Below are positions 59,267 through 64,000 of a DNA stretch of 64,000 bases, one piece after another. The translations under genes were made by a program, and so were the position numbers. Positions within the stretch are counted from its first letter, which is position 1. Each line of letters starts with the position of its first letter. The notes under the pieces are model-generated. The model was not told the DNA's origin. It saw nothing but the letters and a program-made list of their open reading frames with translations, and searched no databases. Source of the stretch: Cephalotrichum gorgonifer (taxonomy: Eukaryota > Ascomycota > Sordariomycetes > Microascales > Microascaceae); the NCBI GenBank assembly GCA_900312665.1, contig ONZQ02000014.1, positions 1 to 64,000 of the forward strand, given 5' to 3'.

Positions 59267-61176
59267 TCACCACTTCCTCTCCGTAAACGTCAGTGGGCAG
59301 TCGTCCTACCTCTCGTTAGCCTTCATCTACAATACCCCCTGCTTCCATCTATGACAACAGGGCACGGGCGGGGAACAAAATACTAACCATGGGGAAAATG
59401 GTGGCGAACACCTTGATATCCTCCGACGTGGGAGTCGGGTGGTGCTTCCAGTCCAGCAGGAGCGACGCCTTTCCGACGAAGAGCGCGAGGTTCAGCTGGG
59501 CATATTGCTGGCCGATGCAGTAGTGGGGACCCGTTCCGAAGACCAGATAGTTCTTCGAACCCTTTTCTTCGGCATCACCCGAGTAGTATCGCTCGGGGTC
59601 GAACTCGTCAGGCCGCTCATAGACATCGGGGTCCCTTAGGGCCAGGAATGTCGTGGGAATCACCATGGCGCCTAAAACACGGTACGTTAGCTTCCGCGGG
59701 CACCCACTCTGGATGACCAGACTACGCTAGGTTCACACAAACTCACCCTTGGGCACAGTGTAGGTTTCAGTGATCGGGAAGGGCTTCTTAGCGACGTAGG
59801 GGACCATCAGGACGGGGGGGCGGTATCGGAGGAGCTCTCGGACGACGGCGCGAGTGTACGTCAAGGACTCGAGCTTATCCATCTGAAGCTCGGCGTGGAT
59901 GTCTCCGTTCCTCACCCGCAGGTTCTCCTCGCGGACCCTGTCCAGAACGTCAGGTCGCTGGGCCATGGTCTGGAACAACCACGTGGCGGCGCTGCTGGTG
60001 GCATCCTGCGAGGCGAAGAGGAAGGCAAAGAGCGTCTGCGCGATCTCGTAGTCGGTGAAGATCCTTAGCATCGGCGTCGGCTTCACCATGCCCTCGGTCG
60101 ACCGCCCCTCGGCCTCGGCCTCGCGCCAGTTCTGCGAGTCCAGCATCGCCTTGACCCAGGCATCCATGATGCAGGTGACCTCCCCTCCGGCAGCCATGCG
60201 GACCTTGCTCTTCGCGGCGCAGATGGAGAACTCCTTGAGGACGACGTCGGCGGCCTTCTTCCCGTACCATGTCTTGGTGTAGGGGATGATGATGGGGAAG
60301 TTGACGAGCTCGAGGGCGGCGGTGATCAGGTAGTAGTCATCAGCGATCTTCTTCACGGCCTCATCAGACATGTAGTGGCCGGCGAACGTGCGACACGAGA
60401 CGGCGCACATGAGCTCGCGGAAGTGCGGCATGAAGGGGACCGGCTTGCCGTCGTTATCCTTGGTGGTCTGCACGAACTCCTTGAAGTACTTGTTGTACAC
60501 CTCCTCCTGGCCAGGCAGGTAGCTATCCAGGGCCTTCCTGGTGAACAGGTTGTTGAGCCCCTTGCGGAAGTCAACGTGGGCACGCCCATCCAGGAAGACG
60601 AAGTTATCGGATCCGAGCAGCTTGTGGGCGACGTCGACGACACAGGGCTTGACGAACTGGGGCGAGTTGAAGATCTTGCGGGCCATGTCGCGGTTCGAGG
60701 CGATGACGACGAACCTGGGTCGACAGTTAGCTGCTAGCCCGAGCACGAGCAGTAGGGTACGGGGGCGCAGATGGGAGAGGCAGTTCCCCGACATACTTAT
60801 GGAAGACCGAGACGCAGCTCAGGGGACCGCTGAGCCATTTCGCGTGGTACTCCTCGAACTTGGGGTTGACCGACTCCAGGAAAGGTCCGATAAAAGGCAG
60901 CTTCATTGCCGGGCCGGTGATGGAACCCTTCTTCACGATATAGTTTACTACAGCGGCATCATGTCAGTGATCTGGCCTGGAATGGGCGCATGCGTCGCGG
61001 GTCGATATTCCCTTACTCTGATCGTACGCGACCAAGAAGGCCAAGATCGTGAAGACGACGGTCCATGGCCCGCTGTTGACGACAGCATCGACGACCTGGT
61101 CGACCTGAGGAGGAAGGGTAACTCCGGCGTATCTGGTACTCGCCAGTACGGACGTGAAGCTGGAGTTGGACGCCAT
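59267..61176 (-). CDS. erg5: Sterol C-22 desaturase, cytochrome P450 CYP61 (Erg5)
   Basis: Introduces the C22-23 double bond in ergosterol synthesis; ER-bound haem protein. Exons 61017-61176, 60797-60947, 59747-60714, 59388-59671 and 59267-59305 give 533 aa. The N-terminus has a membrane anchor (WTVVFTILAFLVAY). The I-helix is LFAFLFASQDATSSAAT, the ExxR motif is RELLR, and the PERF-like region is DPERYY. The haem loop is FGTGPHYCIGQQYAQ, with the Cys ligand present. The last exon is only 13 codons and restores ATIFPMDDCPLTFTERKW, the usual C-terminus; unspliced, the frame would end in a false tail at 59349. An in-frame ATG 16 codons upstream is less likely to be the start. Confidence 0.96.
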
Positions 61177-61833
61177 GGTCGGCAAGCTCGGAGGGTTTGC
61201 GCCGAAGTATAAGGAGTATGACAAATGCGGGTTGCTTCCTTCCCACTAGCTGGAAGAGTCGCTAACAGATGCGAACTCTGATGGTGACGGCAACGACGAC
61301 GCCCGGGTACTTGATGTCGAACGCGAGAGGCTCGGGGCGTTGGTTCGGAGTCGGAGCGTTTCCCTGACCTTTCAAAGGAGTGTGACTTGCTGGGGCGGGC
61401 GGGAGGTGAGGAGGAAAGAGTTTTTGAGATTCCCTGGCGAGGAGGTGCTTAATGTTTAGGGGATGGAGGGTGGGGCGTGGGGCGCTATTTCGTAGATTCG
61501 CCAAACGCGCCCCAGCTGTGCGGCGATATTAATTTTCAACCGTCCAACTTTCGACTGTTCTATTACTCGTAGGCTCGTTCCATGCAAGCAGGGTTGTATT
61601 GGTGTGCTCATTCAATGTTATGCTGGGGGAACATGAGTACTGGTACAAGTACTTGTACTTGTATGGGTCCGCCTAGGCTGTTGCCCCTTTCGGTGCTCCT
61701 TCATTAACACGGTTCAAGTAACTACGTATTATCCAGGGGTGTGTTTCCTGGCATCCTTCTCCCGCTTCTCCGGCAGCATTAGAGCGTCTCCACAATTTGT
61801 TGAGGGTGGAAGTGCGAACCTTTTGATCTACGG

Positions 61834-61858
61834 AAAGTACTTGTCATACATGTACTTT
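61834..61858. repeat. GTAC-centred inverted repeat
   Basis: Arms AAAGTAC (61834-61840) and GTACTTT (61852-61858) are perfect over 7 bp with an 11-nt loop. Same motif class as the site at 50483. Confidence 0.75.
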
Positions 61859-62792
61859 TACACCGCCGGGGTGCCAGGAGCTACATACCTTTCCTCGTAC
61901 CTGTCATCTGCGTCCTGTTCATTCCTAGTTCTATAAGGCTTCCTGGACTGTGGGCATACAATGGTCCAGGCCCGAGACTTCACCAGACGATGCGGGGCAA
62001 AGTTCTTGTTATGGTTCTTATTTTCTGGGCGCGACTTAGATACAGCAGACACTTGACCAGTTCCCCAGACAAAGTCTCATCTCGTACGAGCGCAGCCTCT
62101 GAGCCTATTCGTACACCCATTTTCGAGCTGTACGGCCCCTGATCTAGGCGGCTCCTATGGCCACCTAACTACGGGTACAGCGCGCCACCAATGTGCACAT
62201 CCGCATATCCGGCAGACGTAGCGATTGCTTGGGTCCCTTCCGCCATGGGACATGGGAAACGAACTTCGCTAGCTGCTGTCCACTCCGTGTCCAATCCGAT
62301 CATAGCAAAAGGCGACGGTTGCGTCGCGGATGGTGCCGCCATACCACAAACACATGATATTGACGTACTTGTAGAGTGCGTGCCAATGGAATGCCCATGA
62401 CCGAAACGTCCCCACATCCCAACCAATCGTCCCACCCAGGATGATGGTGCCAACGTCCAAAGCCCCAGTCATTGGCCAATCTAACCCGACAGTTTTGGAC
62501 GACAGGAGGTACGAAGTCATACCAGGGCCGGCGCCCAATTCGGACGGTGGGGCGGGTCTAATCTGAGATGCGATACTCATAAAATCGGTACAAAGCGAAT
62601 ACGAATACGACGGCCAATCGCATCGGGCAAAATGGAAATGGACAACTCCGTGCACAAACCACACCACATGGTGCACGCTGGCTGCAGAAAATAATAAAAA
62701 CCCAGTCATCGGGGCCTTCACCACCCGACAACCCCGAAGTGCGGAGACTAAACCCTTTTCGCTCGCCAAGAGGACCCATGCTCTGCTCCTCG

Positions 62793-62822
62793 CCCACAAG
62801 TACTGGTACTGGTACTTGTGGG
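62793..62822. repeat. Inverted repeat, 11-bp arms, GTAC-centred
   Basis: Arms CCCACAAGTAC and GTACTTGTGGG are perfect over 11 bp and separated by 8 nt (TGGTACTG). The clearest of the GTAC-type palindromes in the window. It lies about 170 bp downstream of the tRNA-ribosyltransferase stop codon in that gene's sense. Confidence 0.9.
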
Positions 62823-62992
62823 TTACTGTATGATGGTTGATGATTGATAGCTACACTTTCCACTTTCCGGTTCGAGATAGTAGCCTCGATTTTGTAAATG
62901 TGGTCCGTCTATCCGTTTATTTGAGTTTGTGACTATTTGTGGTTACATATCGGAGGACGAGTACAAATGACTGTCCGTTCGGATACGACTGG

Positions 62993-63941
62993 TTACTCCG
63001 CGCCGGCGGCGATGACGGTGTCCCCGTCCACCCCCTCGAGCAGGTCTATCCCGACTCTCCTCAGCGCCGTGACGGCCCACGCCGGGTAGGTAGTCTTCTC
63101 CGGATAGAGCCTCCCGAAGAACTGCTTGACGAATGCGGGGAACTCGTCCGCGATGATGGCCTCCCTGGCCTCCCTCATGAGGTTGAGCTGGTAGTAGACG
63201 TTGTGGATGGTTAGGTAATGCGCCCCGGCCGTCTCCTTTCCGACGTTGTGGTGGAGGAACGCCTTGGTTATGCCCAGGCCGTCCGGGCCGGGTCTGCAGC
63301 ACTTGCAGCCGCAGCCCTCCTCGATCGGGGAGAAGTCCGTAGCGAATCTCGCCTGCCGTATGTTCAGGTTTCCGTGTTTCGTGATCGCGTTTCCGAACCT
63401 CGCCGTTCTTGTAGGCCACACACAGTCAAACATGTCGGCGCCTAGGGCCACGCTGACAACCAGGTCCTCGGGGTACCCGATGCCCATGACGTAGCGGGGC
63501 TTCAGGTCGGGGAGGAGCTCGGTGCAGGTCTCCACGACCTTGCAGAAGTCGTCCTTCGCCTCGCCGCCGCTCAACCCCCCGATGGCGATGCCCGGCGTAT
63601 CTCGCGCTAGCATCTCGCGGACGCACTCCCTCCTCATCTCCAGGTCCAGGCCCCCCTGGATGATACAGAATAGGTTCTGGGTCGACGGGTTCTTGTGGGC
63701 GGCGATGCACCTGTCGAGCCACCTGACGCTCCTCTCCATGGCCTCTCGCATACGCACCTGGTCGGGGCAGGTCGTGACGATCACGTCGTCGAGTTGCATA
63801 ATTATGTCGCTGCCTATGGTGTTTTGCAGGTCGATAGAGTGCTCCGGGGTGAGCAGCATCGGCGATCCATCGTGAGGGCTAAGGAACCTGACGCCCTCCT
63901 CCGTAATCTTGGCGAGTTTGAGCAGGCTCACCATCTGAAAT
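62993..63941 (-). CDS. qtrt1: Queuine tRNA-ribosyltransferase catalytic subunit (partial)
   Basis: Exchanges guanine 34 for queuine in GUN-anticodon tRNAs. Only the 3' exon (about 315 aa) is inside the window. It starts at an acceptor (CATACAG) at 63942-63946 on the minus strand, and upstream exons lie beyond 64000. The exon begins FQMVSLLKLAKITEEGVRF. Catalytic and binding motifs are present: IMQLDDV, FCIIQGGLDLEMR, AIGGLSGGEAKDD, VMGIGYPEDLV and DCVWPTRTARFGNA (nucleophile Asp and tRNA-binding loop). The zinc site is CGCKCC with a downstream His (YLTIHNVYYQLNLMREAR). All key residues visible are intact. In this family it pairs with an accessory QTRT2 subunit, which is not in the window. Confidence 0.95.
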
Positions 63942-64000
63942 CTGTATGTGGAGGTCAGCCGGGGCGAACATGTTTGATCCGAGAGCATGGGCGGCGGACA

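Larger units (their letters stand above)
61177..62992. other. 1.8 kb gene-poor spacer
   Basis: ERG5 promoter (-) and the 3' region of the tRNA-ribosyltransferase gene. It contains three GTAC-centred repeats (near 61632-61660, at 61834-61858 and at 62793-62822). Open frames here lack recognisable domains. Confidence 0.45.

Noticed and set aside
59349..59381. ERG5 ending at the first stop after FATIFPM
   Set aside because: Splicing to 59305 restores the conserved DDCPLTFTERKW terminus, so the unspliced tail is an intron.

Overview
The window is nuclear DNA of a filamentous ascomycete, most likely a Sordariomycete. The genes carry many short spliceosomal introns of about 50-90 nt, with GT..AG ends and CTAAC/CTGAC-like branch sites. 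The gene set is fungal: ERG5, chitin synthase, Hsp88, a fungal-type arginine-pathway acetylglutamate synthase, complex I NUO-29.9, and a Polycomb EED subunit, which yeasts lack. The left end is an extremely A+T-rich, stop-riddled block like DNA mutated by RIP. Splicing was worked out by hand; for almost every gene the exon lengths sum to a multiple of three and each junction restores a family motif.

Layout, left to right: 1-1560 AT-rich island; OMA1 mitochondrial protease (-); N-acetylglutamate synthase (+); BAR-domain protein (-) divergent from NUO-29.9 (+); Rrn11-like Pol I factor (+) convergent with EED (-); a 1.9 kb gene-poor gap; Yip4/YIPF6 (+) convergent with Yrb2/Hba1 (-), which is divergent from Hrq1 helicase (+); UPF2 (+); a class VI-like chitin synthase (+) interrupted by an in-frame TAG; Hsp88/Sse1 (+) convergent with eIF5B (-); an Mms1/DDB1-type beta-propeller protein (-) divergent from a TBC1D20/Gyp8 Rab-GAP (+); Vps52 (-) divergent from eIF5A (+); Rrn7 (+); ubiquitin-eL40 (+); Yip5 (+); a mitochondrial rhodanese (-); ERG5 (-); and a queuine tRNA-ribosyltransferase gene (-) running off the right edge.

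The content is mostly core housekeeping. It covers translation and mRNA quality control (eIF5B, eIF5A, eL40, UPF2, tRNA queuosine), rRNA transcription (Rrn7 and a probable Rrn11), membrane traffic (Yip4, Yip5, Vps52, TBC GAP, BAR protein), mitochondria (OMA1, NUO-29.9, NAGS, rhodanese), genome maintenance (Hrq1, Mms1-like), chromatin silencing (EED), and wall or membrane synthesis (chitin synthase, ERG5). No biosynthetic cluster, phage, CRISPR or clear new system was found. The points most worth a second look are the broken chitin synthase, a ubiquitin gene whose start codon appears to be assembled by splicing around a 7-nt exon, a 21-nt exon in EED, recurrent GTAC-centred inverted repeats in intergenic DNA, and a CTGCGTTTT repeat array upstream of Hsp88.
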